DNA from: Salinicola aestuarinus
GTDB lineage: Bacteria > Pseudomonadota > Gammaproteobacteria > Pseudomonadales > Halomonadaceae
Length of the DNA stretch: 64,000 bases
Reading direction: 5' to 3'
NCBI RefSeq assembly: GCF_003206645.1
Contig: NZ_PZJP01000007.1
Span: forward strand, 62,001 to 126,000
Shown here: in pieces, positions 1 through 7,348 of the stretch
How positions within the stretch are numbered: position 1 is the first letter of the stretch
Layout: each line of letters begins with the position of its first letter
Translations under genes and position numbers: made by a program
Notes under the pieces: generated by a model
Databases searched by the model: none
Told to the model about the DNA's origin: nothing
The model's input: only the letters and a program-made list of their open reading frames with translations

Positions 1-218
1 CGTGGCTCCCAACGCATCAGGGCAACGACAGTGGCCGAGTATGCCCGCAGGGCGGTGGCGCCGTTCAGGGGCTGGTCGACCAGTTCCGGCAGCAGCGAGC
101 CGTAATCCCGGCGCATGAGGCGGGAGCCGATCGGCGTCGTCAGGATGTCGGCAATGGATTGGCGGATGTGCTCGATACTGTCGAGCGGGCCGCCGGTGGT
201 TCGGTTCATGCCGCGCAT
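1..218 (-). CDS. W: P2-like baseplate assembly protein W (partial)
   Basis: The open frame begins at ATG 216-218 and runs off the left edge, so only about 72 residues are visible. The translation contains SIEHIRQSIADILTTPIGSR followed by RLMRRDYGSLLPELVDQPL, the signature of the gpW/gp25 family, a lysozyme-like wedge protein that joins the tail tube to the baseplate. Its ATG overlaps the TGA of gene V (TGATG), so the two are translationally coupled, as in the P2 operon V-W-J-I. The identification is firm; the C-terminus is not seen. Confidence 0.9.
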   Translation of the reverse strand, partial: MRGMNRTTGGPLDSIEHIRQSIADILTTPIGSRLMRRDYGSLLPELVDQPLNGATALRAYSATVVALMRWEP

Positions 219-853
219 CACGACACCTCGCCCGAAGTCTGGTTGCCGCGCTGCACGTCGTCATGCGTGTGGCTCGCGCTGATGTTCTTGCCATTGCTGG
301 TGACGGCGCCGGTGAATTTGACGTCGCCGGCGATGGTCGCGCTCTTGCCGCTGGGCTGACTGAGGTTGCCATTCAATGTGACGTTGCCGTTGATGACGAC
401 GTTGGCATTGATCGTCGCGCCACCGGTGGCCGTGGCGGTAAGCGCGGCGGCGGTGGTGACGGTGACGTCGCCCTGGGCGTCGAGCGTTGCCGAGCCGGGT
501 AGGGTGGCGGCGAGATGATGCGATTCGTGGTCGTACTCGATCACAGCGCCGTCGGGCATCAGCCAGTGGGTCAGGTTCGGGTCGTTGGCCGGCGCGGGGC
601 TCGCGTTGGCATAGACTGCCGGCAGGGCGATAGCGGCGCGCATCTCACCGCCGGGCGAGACGAGGACAACCTGCTCGCCGGTGGTCGGCGGGTTCCAAGT
701 GCGAGTCTGACCGGCGCGATCGACGAGCCACGGAATCCAGTCGGTGAGCAGATCCCCGGTGCGTACGCGAATGCGCGCAGCGGCGTGGTCGATCTCAGCG
801 ACCGTGCCGATGCGGATCAGGTTCTGCAGTAGGCGAGCGAGTTCGGCGTTCAT
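218..853 (-). CDS. V: P2-like baseplate spike protein V
   Basis: This 211-residue protein is the central membrane-piercing spike of the P2-type baseplate. The N-terminal part (MNAELARLLQNLIRIGTVAE, then GEQVVLVSPGG) is the OB-fold of the gpV/gp45 family. The C-terminus is a Gly/Asn/Thr-rich beta-helix with NANVVINGNVTLNGN-like repeats, ending in SASHTHDDVQ, which carries the HxH iron-binding tip motif. I start at the Met at 853 rather than the upstream Met at 883 because family members begin MNxELxRLL. A TTGT-N13-ACAA dyad lies about 80 bp upstream and probably marks its late promoter. Confidence 0.9.
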   Translation of the reverse strand: MNAELARLLQNLIRIGTVAEIDHAAARIRVRTGDLLTDWIPWLVDRAGQTRTWNPPTTGEQVVLVSPGGEMRAAIALPAVYANASPAPANDPNLTHWLMPDGAVIEYDHESHHLAATLPGSATLDAQGDVTVTTAAALTATATGGATINANVVINGNVTLNGNLSQPSGKSATIAGDVKFTGAVTSNGKNISASHTHDDVQRGNQTSGEVS

Positions 854-921
854 TGCGATCCGGTGGAAGTAGCTTCGGTGCAATGGTCCGAGTCACGCTC
901 CTGGCATGCGAGCAGTCGGCG

Positions 922-942
922 TTGTAGAACGGGCCTCAACAA
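922..942. promoter_or_regulatory. Dyad resembling a P2 Ogr late-activator site (V operon)
   Basis: TTGT at 922-925 and ACAA at 939-942 form a dyad with a 13-nt spacer starting AGAACGG. The same 11 bases, TTGTAGAACGG, and the same arm spacing recur at 7283-7303 in the O/P promoter region. P2 late promoters are activated by Ogr at dyads of the TGT...ACA type centred near -55. Placed that way, transcription of V would start near 877, giving a leader of about 24 nt. The spacing here is 13, whereas the P2 consensus is usually given as 12. Confidence 0.6.
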
Positions 943-989
943 ATGATCGCTTTGAAGCGACGATCCATGGACTCAGGAAAGGGAATGAG

Positions 990-1673
990 ATGTCGCTCGA
1001 TATCGCTACTGAATACGATGACCTTCTGAAAAAGCACTATCTGGGCTCACTGAGGCCGGTCGCCAGCGACTACACAGGGCTATTTCTGCCAGCGATACCG
1101 CGTGAGCTCGGCGACAAACGCGTGATGCTGGTTGGGAAAGAAACCCGTCAATGGAACGGGACATTGGAACGCTGGTTCGAGTCTTCTGCGGAAGGGCGGA
1201 CCCGCGCCTACATCGACCGAGCAATCAATGGGTACCTAGAGACACGGTGCATGCCGCCTTCTAAGTACCGCTTTCTCCAGTTTCTCAGGCAGTCCGAGCA
1301 AACTCTGTCGCTTCCTAAACATACCCTGCATTGGGCGAACCTGTTTGCCGCCGCATTCAGACGAGGTTCTCCGCAGAATCGGCCGGAGTCAGAGCTCAAG
1401 CCGTTGCTAGCGCTTTCCTACGACCTGCTCGCTGTACAGATCCAAACGCTGGAGCCGGACGCGATTCTCTTCACGACAGGCCCAACGTATGACCCCTTCA
1501 TCAAACAGTTCTCGCAACGATTTGGCGGCTACGAGACCGTGAAAATTCACGAGCCTCGTAGGCTTTGGGAGTTCCGGCTTGGAGATATTCGATGCTTCCG
1601 AACGACTCACCCACGCTATGCAGCCGGGAGGACCACGCGTGGGCTGGCGCTGAAGCAGATCGACGCGCTCTAG
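990..1673 (+). CDS. Prophage cargo protein, uracil-DNA-glycosylase-like fold (inferred)
   Basis: This 227-residue gene is inserted between P2 genes V and S, opposite to both, and its stop overlaps the stop of S by 4 bp. It has no P2 counterpart. I start at ATG 990 because AGGAAAGG (975-982) lies just upstream; an in-frame Met at 906 is less likely. The pattern DKRVMLVGKETRQWNG near the N-terminus, then HWANLF...NRPESEL...QIQTLEPDAILFTTG, then FRTTHPRYAAG near the end, parallels uracil-DNA glycosylase superfamily layout: a phosphate-loop motif, the 'lkPkvil.lG' strand and the terminal HP loop. The usual catalytic residues are not obvious, so the function is open. Its position at a late-operon boundary is typical of lysogenic-conversion or anti-phage cargo. 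Confidence 0.5.
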   Translation: MSLDIATEYDDLLKKHYLGSLRPVASDYTGLFLPAIPRELGDKRVMLVGKETRQWNGTLERWFESSAEGRTRAYIDRAINGYLETRCMPPSKYRFLQFLRQSEQTLSLPKHTLHWANLFAAAFRRGSPQNRPESELKPLLALSYDLLAVQIQTLEPDAILFTTGPTYDPFIKQFSQRFGGYETVKIHEPRRLWEFRLGDIRCFRTTHPRYAAGRTTRGLALKQIDAL

Positions 1674-2125
1674 GAGCCACGGGTCAGGTGATCCAGCAGA
1701 CCGTCGCGGACGCGCTCGCGATCGGCCTCGGAAAACCCGAGCAGCTCGCGTTCGGCGTATTTCACGCGAGGGCCGTTCTCGGTGACGCGATCGCGCAGGC
1801 CGTACTGGTGCGTGCGGGCGATGCCGCCGACTCGACCGAAAAATCCGGCGGTGGCGCTGTTCGGCGTCGAGCGGGTGCGCAGGTATTTGGCGGTGCGGAT
1901 CGTCGAAAACATGGCGTCCCGGCGGATCTGGCCCTGGCGATCGCGGGAGCGGCGCGGGGCGAATGTCGAGCCGTCCGGGTTCTGCTGGCGCTTGATACGT
2001 TCGCGCTGGCTACGGCGTAGATCCGTGGCGACGGTGCGGGCGAGTTGACGACGACTGCGGGCGTCGAGCTGACCAATGAGTGGCGCGAGCCAGTCGTCGA
2101 GCTGGTTGAGATCGTCAGAGGCCAT
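1670..2125 (-). CDS. S: P2-like tail completion protein S
   Basis: This 151-residue protein matches the phage virion morphogenesis family (P2 gpS), which acts with gpR in tail completion and sheath attachment. Family features seen are LRRSQRERIKRQQNPDGSTF, the basic APRRSRDRQG segment, MFSTIRTAKYLRTR and the C-terminal RVKYAERELLGFSEAD. The start overlaps the end of R by 11 bp, and the stop overlaps the stop of the convergent cargo gene. A decayed second copy lies at about 11930-12250. Confidence 0.92.
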   Translation of the reverse strand: MASDDLNQLDDWLAPLIGQLDARSRRQLARTVATDLRRSQRERIKRQQNPDGSTFAPRRSRDRQGQIRRDAMFSTIRTAKYLRTRSTPNSATAGFFGRVGGIARTHQYGLRDRVTENGPRVKYAERELLGFSEADRERVRDGLLDHLTRGS

Positions 2126-2612
2126 CGCGAGGCCCGTCCCACTCAGCGATCAACTCATGGTCGCCTTCGGTGGTGGAATCGCGTAACAGCAGCTGCCAGT
2201 GCTCGGCGGGGCAGTCGTCCGGCTCGAACCGGGGCATGCGGTGCTCGGCGTGAATCTGGCCCGTGGCGCAGTCGCGCTTGGCGACGACGCGCTCGGTGAG
2301 CTGCACGCGGATCGCGAGATCGACGGCGCTGTTATTGAGGATCTCGGCCTCGAATGCGACGGCCTGTTTCGGATCGAGGTCGGGCTGGTAGATCGAGAGC
2401 CAGTCGAGGAGGGGGATGACGACGGCGTCGATCTCATCGGCGTAGTCCGTCAGCACCAGCTGCGCGGTGTAGGCGTAGCCGTGTGAGAGGTTGGGACCGC
2501 GCGCGAATTCAATCGAGCCATCCTCGACGAACGCCAGCAGGCGATCCGGGTCTCGGCGCAGGTCGGGCACGGCGTCAATCAGTTGCTGGCGCAGGGCGTT
2601 GAGCTTTTTCAT
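2115..2612 (-). CDS. R: P2-like tail completion protein R
   Basis: This 165-residue protein belongs to the P2 gpR family, acting at the distal end of the tail during assembly. It begins MKKLNALRQQLIDAVPDLRR, the normal family start; the frame is open to 2693 but the extra 27 residues do not resemble gpR. The central DAVVIPLLDWLSIYQPDL segment is typical. It overlaps S at its 3' end and the Rz1-like gene at its 5' end, as in the compact lysis-to-tail junction of P2. Confidence 0.88.
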   Translation of the reverse strand: MKKLNALRQQLIDAVPDLRRDPDRLLAFVEDGSIEFARGPNLSHGYAYTAQLVLTDYADEIDAVVIPLLDWLSIYQPDLDPKQAVAFEAEILNNSAVDLAIRVQLTERVVAKRDCATGQIHAEHRMPRFEPDDCPAEHWQLLLRDSTTEGDHELIAEWDGPRDGL

Positions 2613-2868
2613 CGGTGGCTTCCGTTGCGGTGAGTGCGTCGACGAGGCCGTTGTGACGGATGGCGCAGCGCTGATACTGGCCAGCCCATTCACGCATCGT
2701 CAGCACGACATCGCGGCCGGTGCCGTCAGTCAGCGCCGGCAACGTTTCCGGGCATCGGGTCAGCAGGTTCTGTTGAATCGGGGGCGCGGCCGGCGGCAGC
2801 GTCGTTGAGCAGGCGGAGAGCATCAGCGCCGAGACAGACATTGCGATAAATCGGTTTCTGGATCTCAC
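2575..2868 (-). CDS. Rz1-like outer-membrane spanin lipoprotein (lysC)
   Basis: A short secreted lipoprotein embedded in another frame of the Rz-like gene, the classic Rz/Rz1 arrangement. It has a lipobox MSVSALMLSAC followed by the Pro-rich segment STTLPPAAPPIQ, as expected for the o-spanin that pairs with Rz across the periplasm for outer-membrane disruption. I prefer the GTG at 2868 because it gives a basic n-region (VRSRNRF) ahead of the hydrophobic stretch; ATG 2841 and ATG 2904 are alternatives. With 97 residues it is longer than lambda Rz1 but ordinary for P2-type LysC. Confidence 0.75.
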   Translation of the reverse strand: MRSRNRFIAMSVSALMLSACSTTLPPAAPPIQQNLLTRCPETLPALTDGTGRDVVLTMREWAGQYQRCAIRHNGLVDALTATEATDEKAQRPAPATD

Positions 2869-3100
2869 GGACGATTCCCCGGTCGATGATGCGTTCGTTG
2901 GCATCGAGCGTTGAAAGTCGGGCCTCGACGACGCCGGCGATGACGCTCTCTCGCGCCAGCGCCTGGCTGGCCGTTTGGCGAGCGGCTTCGATCGCGGTGA
3001 GGCGGTGGCTATCCTCTAGCCATCCGCGGGTTAGCCAGCCGGCGGTACCGGCAGCCGAGACGGCGAGGGTGAACAGGCCGACGAGGATCCGCGTTTTCAT
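2726..3100 (-). CDS. Rz-like inner-membrane spanin (lysB)
   Basis: This 124-residue protein has a single N-terminal membrane segment (ILVGLFTLAVSAAGTAGWL) followed by a helical periplasmic domain and the ending YRNVCLGADALRLLNDAA, a hallmark of phage LysB/Rz-type spanins. It is the i-spanin that fuses with the lipoprotein encoded inside its 3' half to disrupt the outer membrane at lysis. The start overlaps the endolysin stop by 4 bp. Confidence 0.82.
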   Translation of the reverse strand: MKTRILVGLFTLAVSAAGTAGWLTRGWLEDSHRLTAIEAARQTASQALARESVIAGVVEARLSTLDANERIIDRGIVREIQKPIYRNVCLGADALRLLNDAAAGRAPDSTEPADPMPGNVAGAD

Positions 3101-3597
3101 TCCAGGCCGGCCAGGCAGAGGTCACGCTCTGCGGCGCGGCGTTTGACCAGGCCGGCGAGTTTGCGGCCACCGGCGTAAACCCAGCGGGTCAGCTGATTGC
3201 AGGCTGCGCGGACATTGCCGGCATTGAGTTCGCGCAGTAGCGTCGAGCGGGCGAATGCCCCTTCGCCGACGTTAAACACGAACGAGGCCAGCGAGGCGCG
3301 GCGGCTGGGCGGCATCGTGGCGTTGATCTCTGCCGATACGTTGCGGTCGATGGTATCGAACGCGGTACCGAGATCGCCGGCGAGCAGGTCATCGCACTCC
3401 TGCTGCGTGCGCGTCTGGTTGAGCTCGACCGCCGGGCCTGTGTGGCCGGTACAGATCGTGGGGATGCCGACGGGATCCGGATACGCTTGGAGCTCGGTGC
3501 CTTCGTAGTGTTTGACGACGTTGATCGATATCGACAGCGCGATGCCGCAGGCACCACCGATTGCGCCTCCCGTCAGCCAACGACCGATGTTTCGCAT
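3097..3597 (-). CDS. Phage endolysin, T4-type lysozyme with SAR anchor
   Basis: This 166-residue muramidase (GH24) cleaves peptidoglycan at lysis. The catalytic layout E-x8-D-x5-T is intact in HYEGTELQAYPDPVGIPT, matching T4 lysozyme E11/D20/T26. The N-terminus MRNIGRWL is followed by a weakly hydrophobic Gly/Ala-rich segment (GGAIGGACGIALSISI), as in signal-arrest-release endolysins such as P21 R, so export may be holin-independent. I start at ATG 3597 because it overlaps the holin stop (TGATG); the frame is open nine codons further. Confidence 0.9.
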   Translation of the reverse strand: MRNIGRWLTGGAIGGACGIALSISINVVKHYEGTELQAYPDPVGIPTICTGHTGPAVELNQTRTQQECDDLLAGDLGTAFDTIDRNVSAEINATMPPSRRASLASFVFNVGEGAFARSTLLRELNAGNVRAACNQLTRWVYAGGRKLAGLVKRRAAERDLCLAGLE

Positions 3598-3896
3598 CAG
3601 CGAGCCCTCCGTCGTTCTCGCCAATCTCGAAACCGCTCGAGGTATTTGGGCACGAGTAGGCCGATCTGCAGGCCGAGGTAGGCGAGCGTCAGAATGGTGA
3701 TCCAGTCCGAAGGCGTCATGCCACCGGCGTGGAGCAGCGAGACGATGGCCGGCGGTGTCGTTTTGATGGCTTCTGTACCGATACTGAGCTGCTGGGCCAT
3801 GGTCGTCCCTGCGTTGGCGATGAGTAGCGTGATCAGCACGATCATCGGATCGGGCTTCGCGGTGGGGCTCCTGCTATGGCGTTGGGTTGGTCGCAT
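3597..3896 (-). CDS. Small membrane protein, probable holin
   Basis: A 99-residue protein directly upstream of, and overlapping, the endolysin. It has a basic N-terminus, a hydrophobic stretch (MIVLITLLIANAG) and a second, stronger membrane segment (WITILTLAYLGLQIGLLV) before a strongly basic tail (RFRDWRERRRAR). Position between tail gene X and the endolysin is that of P2 gene Y. No family name is recognisable from the sequence, so holin is inferred from context and topology. ATG 3845, immediately before the first hydrophobic stretch, is an alternative start. Confidence 0.65.
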   Translation of the reverse strand: MRPTQRHSRSPTAKPDPMIVLITLLIANAGTTMAQQLSIGTEAIKTTPPAIVSLLHAGGMTPSDWITILTLAYLGLQIGLLVPKYLERFRDWRERRRAR

Positions 3897-3900
3897 GGCA

Positions 3901-4110
3901 TTAGTCCCAGAGCCGCACGGTTCGCGCGGCGGGCGTCGGTGTCGCAATCTCTGGCATCACCACGGCGGTGCCACTCGGCAAAATCGGCCCGAGTTCGCAG
4001 AGCCCGGGGTTGGCGAGCAGTACGGGCTCCGTGACGGCTGTCGTGCCGTAGTGCCGATGGCAGAGCCGGTCGAGCGTGTCGCCCTGCTGGCTGCGAACGT
4101 TGCGGCTCAT
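3901..4110 (-). CDS. X: P2-like tail protein X
   Basis: This 69-residue protein is the P2 gpX family, a small LysM-like tail protein. The N-terminal SQQGDTLDRLCHRHYG matches the family's 'qgDTvdaLcwRhYG' start, and the end (LPSGTAVVMPEI) is the usual second half. It overlaps the 3' end of L by 4 bp and precedes the lysis genes, as in P2. Confidence 0.92.
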   Translation of the reverse strand: MSRNVRSQQGDTLDRLCHRHYGTTAVTEPVLLANPGLCELGPILPSGTAVVMPEIATPTPAARTVRLWD

Positions 4111-4577
4111 ATCAGCTCGACCGTGACGTGCGAGCGCCCGGCGATCTCGCTGACCGCCCAGCGGGCGTCCCGGCGGTAGGTGTCGGCCGTCTCGTCGTGT
4201 AGGTCGCCGCGGTCTCGGGTCGCAGCGGTGGCGTCATAGTCTCGGTAGCGCTCGAGCAGCTGTGCGTGAGCCTCGGCGAACACGGCGCGCTGATAGAGCG
4301 CGGGGTAGACGCCGAACGGTTGCCAGTCCGGCGTCGGTACCGCATCGAGAACGGGATAGCCGGCCTCTACCTGCTTGGCTTGCCAGTGGCGCAGCACCCG
4401 GTTCGTCGTCGCGATCGCGGTCAGCAGGACGTCGGTCACACGCCGGGGCGTGACCGTGCCATCGATGCGATGCGCGTCCCGAAACGCGGTTGGGTCGATA
4501 TCCGGCCAGAACGGCGCATTGGAGATCGGCGCCGCCTGGATGGCGCTGGCGTTGCCGGCGGCGACGAAGCTGGACAT
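4107..4577 (-). CDS. L: P2-like head completion protein L
   Basis: This 156-residue protein is the P2 gpL family, which stabilises filled heads and connects them to tails. FWPDIDPTAFRDAHRIDGTV and the later YRRDARWAVSEIAGRSHVTVELI are typical. It follows the terminase small subunit after a 113-bp gap with no gene, and overlaps X at its end. Confidence 0.9.
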   Translation of the reverse strand: MSSFVAAGNASAIQAAPISNAPFWPDIDPTAFRDAHRIDGTVTPRRVTDVLLTAIATTNRVLRHWQAKQVEAGYPVLDAVPTPDWQPFGVYPALYQRAVFAEAHAQLLERYRDYDATAATRDRGDLHDETADTYRRDARWAVSEIAGRSHVTVELI

Positions 4578-4690
4578 AGCGGCACCCTCGGCGTGGGGAA
4601 TAAATCAGGGGGTGGACGACGGTTTCGGGAGAGCCTGGGCTTTCCGTCACCGTCGTGCCCCCTGGCGTCGGCGGTCGACTCGGTAGCCGA

Positions 4691-5356
4691 TCAGGTCTGA
4701 CCCTGATCGCTGGCGTTCTTCATGTCTCGTTCGAGGCGTTCGATGTCTTTCTTGACGCCGACGCGCTCATTCAGCTCGAGCGCACGCTGGAATGCGGCGA
4801 GCGCTTCATTCAGGTCGCCGCGAGCGCGATGGCCGTTGCCGAGCGCCTTGTGCAACTTGGCGCGGATCTGATCGTGCATGTCCGCGTCAGCGGTGAGGGT
4901 GTCGATCTCGACTAGGGCATCGAGCAGCGAGTCGTCATCGTCGGGCAGCGCCAGTGCCTGATCGGCAGATTCCTCGACAAGAATCGCCGGCGTAGAACGT
5001 TGGAATTGCTCGCCTGGATCGAGGTCATGGGCGATGGCATAGCGTGCGATTGCCAGCGCGCCGTCAATGTCACCGATGTCGATACGCCAGAGCATGACGC
5101 GCATCAGCACCTCATCCTGTGCGCCTTGGCCAGACTCCAATACGCCCGCGACGTACTCGGCGTAGTTGGGCAGGATCTCGCGCTTGACCTCGATCTTTCG
5201 CTCGACTGACTGGATGCTTTTCAGCCGACGGTAGTCCTCGAGGTACTGCGCGAGCTTCAGTTCGTACTCGTCACCGTTCATCGGCTGATCGCCGGCGTCG
5301 GCCGCCGCTTGGGCGGCCGACACGCGCTCGAAATGTTTGCGGATCGAGCTGGCCAT
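4691..5356 (-). CDS. M: P2-like terminase small (endonuclease) subunit M
   Basis: This 221-residue protein is the small terminase subunit that recognises cos DNA and acts with P in packaging. Family features are the N-terminal MASSIRKHFERVSAAQAA, the DEVLMRVMLWRIDIGDIDGA core and a C-terminal tetratricopeptide-like helix pair (HKALGNGHRARGDLNEALAA). The frame is open far upstream through the capsid gene, but ATG 5356, just after the capsid stop, is the family start. Confidence 0.9.
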   Translation of the reverse strand: MASSIRKHFERVSAAQAAADAGDQPMNGDEYELKLAQYLEDYRRLKSIQSVERKIEVKREILPNYAEYVAGVLESGQGAQDEVLMRVMLWRIDIGDIDGALAIARYAIAHDLDPGEQFQRSTPAILVEESADQALALPDDDDSLLDALVEIDTLTADADMHDQIRAKLHKALGNGHRARGDLNEALAAFQRALELNERVGVKKDIERLERDMKNASDQGQT

Positions 5357-5358
5357 GG

Positions 5359-6378
5359 TTACGCCCCCGAGCCTGCGTCGGCATCTTCGGCATCCTCGTG
5401 CGTGATGCCTTCCAGCAGGCAGCCGTAGCCGTAGTCCTCGATGACGTAGGCGTCGTTCGAGCTCTCGTAGTTGACGATGCGCTTGCGCTCGGGCTTCTCG
5501 ATCAGGTGCCGGCGGCGCGAGCCTTCTTGCCAATAGATCGAGAGGTTGTCGGTGGAGGTGATGAAGATCGCGTTGTCCGGCATGAACGGCACCTGGATGG
5601 CGTTCTGCCCGCCCATGCGCTTCGCGGCCATGATCAGGTCGAGCGCGCGGGCCTCGGTGGGCTGCTCCCACTCGTTGATCTTGGGCAGGTACTTGTCGGT
5701 CATCATCGAGCGGCCGACCAGCGCGACGAGATCGGTGTTGTCGCGATACCAGGGTTCGATGAGCGAGTTGACCGCCTCGTACACCAGCGCGTCGAGGTTC
5801 TGGAACTCCTGGCCCTTGCCGATCTTGGTCCCACTGATGACGCGGGCGCTGGCGTTGTTGCGGTACTGCTGCAGCCAGCCGATGTTCACGTCTTCGAGCA
5901 TCGGATTTTGGGTGCGGTCCGTTTGCGTGGCGGCTTTCGTGCCGTGGAAACCGATCATGATGCGATCGAGCGCCTGCTGCCGGATGATGGCGTCGCGCAC
6001 GCGGGCCTGGAAATCCGGGAATTTCGACCAGGCGTCGAGCTTGGCCCAGGTGATGAAGGTGTCGAACTCGGTTGAGTGGCACTCGTAGTTCTGCGGCTCG
6101 AGGTTGGTCGGGTCAACGGGTACACGGTCCTGCTTGCTGACATCCGTACGACCGGCGATCGGGCCAGTGATGCCGAGGCCCAACTTCTGCCCCTTGAGAT
6201 CGCGGACGCCGGTCATGTTGATGCGATTCAGAAACTCGCTGGATTCCTGAATCTTGGTTTCGAGCGTCTGCTGAACGGTCGGCTCGATCTCGAACGCAGT
6301 GAAGGCGTTCTCGGCACCGTTGAGCTGAGCGAGCTTCGCGGCGTAGGCGTTGAAGGCTTTTCGAGTTTCGTTGCGCAT
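5359..6378 (-). CDS. N: P2-like major capsid protein N
   Basis: This 339-residue HK97-fold shell protein has the normal P2 gpN length. It begins MRNETRKAFNAYAAKLAQLN and contains the family segments NPMLEDVNIGWLQQYRNN, LVGRSMMTDKY and SIYWQEGSRRRHL. In P2 the protein is trimmed by the scaffold protease O, encoded immediately upstream with an 8-bp gap. It appears intact. Confidence 0.95.
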   Translation of the reverse strand: MRNETRKAFNAYAAKLAQLNGAENAFTAFEIEPTVQQTLETKIQESSEFLNRINMTGVRDLKGQKLGLGITGPIAGRTDVSKQDRVPVDPTNLEPQNYECHSTEFDTFITWAKLDAWSKFPDFQARVRDAIIRQQALDRIMIGFHGTKAATQTDRTQNPMLEDVNIGWLQQYRNNASARVISGTKIGKGQEFQNLDALVYEAVNSLIEPWYRDNTDLVALVGRSMMTDKYLPKINEWEQPTEARALDLIMAAKRMGGQNAIQVPFMPDNAIFITSTDNLSIYWQEGSRRRHLIEKPERKRIVNYESSNDAYVIEDYGYGCLLEGITHEDAEDADAGSGA

Positions 6379-6386
6379 GGTCTCTC

Positions 6387-7202
6387 TCAGCAGTCCGTTT
6401 CGATGAAGTCGTTACCGCCGGTGGCTGGCTGGCGTCGTGTGTGGCGCGGCGTCGTGTCGATCTGGGCGTAGAGCTCTTCGAACCGGGTTTTCAGATCGTC
6501 GTGCGCCGTCCGCAGCTCGTTGAATGCGGTGGCGGTAGGGCGTTTGGCGAGATCGTCGGCCAGGGCCTGGTGGCGCTCGACGAACAGGCCGAGGGTGTCT
6601 TCGAGTTCGATGCGGAAGGCTTCGAAACCCTTGTCGGTCTTGGCGTCGTGTTTGGCGAACAGCGCTTTGACGCGGTCAGTGAGCGAGGGGCCCTGATCCT
6701 TCGGAGGCTTCTCGGTGAAATCGAACTCGGTTTCCATCGCTTCGGAGAAGACGTTTTCCGGTCGCTGCTTACGACCTGCGAGCGGGGAGGCGTCGCCGGC
6801 ACCCGCCGCGAACTGAAGCATCTGGGTACCGAGCGAGGCGGGGGAGTCGGTAACGGCGAGGCCGACCAGATACGCCTCACCGGTACCGGCGAAATCCGTA
6901 TCCACCTCCATGCTGGTGTAGATCTTCTGACGCTTGTCGTTGAGCGCTTTCAGTTCGTCGGTCGGGTCGATCTCGGCGAGTAGCTGCGTCTTACCCTCGG
7001 CATTTTTCTTGGTTTTCAGCGACGTAACATCGCCGTATGCCTTGAAGGGGCTGTCCGGCAGCACACCGCGGATGTGCTCGAGATTCACCCGGCAGCCGTA
7101 CTTTTCGGGGTCGAAATTGGCGGCCATCTGGTTGAGCCAGTCGGCGCTGATCTTGCGGCCGTCGGTGGTGGCGCCTTCTGTCGCGATGCGATGCCAGGGC
7201 AT
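6387..7202 (-). CDS. O: P2-like capsid scaffolding protein/protease O
   Basis: This 271-residue protein combines an N-terminal serine protease with a C-terminal scaffold. The P2 gpO catalytic triad is matched by Asp in EGATTDGRKIS, His in RVNLEHIRG and Ser in VTDSPASLGTQ. The C-terminal half is charged and helical, as expected for the scaffold portion. It starts the O-N-M-L-X-lysis-R-S operon and is divergent from P, with the Ogr-like dyad at 7283-7303 in the intergenic region. Confidence 0.93.
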   Translation of the reverse strand: MPWHRIATEGATTDGRKISADWLNQMAANFDPEKYGCRVNLEHIRGVLPDSPFKAYGDVTSLKTKKNAEGKTQLLAEIDPTDELKALNDKRQKIYTSMEVDTDFAGTGEAYLVGLAVTDSPASLGTQMLQFAAGAGDASPLAGRKQRPENVFSEAMETEFDFTEKPPKDQGPSLTDRVKALFAKHDAKTDKGFEAFRIELEDTLGLFVERHQALADDLAKRPTATAFNELRTAHDDLKTRFEELYAQIDTTPRHTRRQPATGGNDFIETDC

Positions 7203-7282
7203 TGAGCGTTCTCCGGGAGCGATGCGGGGACTGTATGGGCGTCAGGGTCCGCGTCGCGGCGTCGAGTCTCAACGAATCCGCG

Positions 7283-7303
7283 TTGTAGAACGGCGGGTTA
7301 CAA
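7283..7303. promoter_or_regulatory. Dyad resembling a P2 Ogr site between divergent genes O and P
   Basis: TTGT (7283-7286) and ACAA (7300-7303) flank 13 nt beginning AGAACGG. The first 11 bases are identical to the copy upstream of V at 922-942. Its centre is about 90 bp from the O start and 56 bp from the P start, the position expected for a late-activator site serving the divergent P_O and P_P promoters of P2. Two matching dyads at the two expected late promoters make coincidence unlikely. Confidence 0.65.
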
Positions 7304-7348
7304 GCAGCGCTCCGATAACGCTCCCGGCCGCGCCGTTACGCTGGCCGC

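Noticed and set aside
5357..6082. Long upstream extension of the terminase small-subunit frame
   Set aside because: It lies antiphase within the capsid gene and translates to His/Arg-rich sequence; the real start is 5356.
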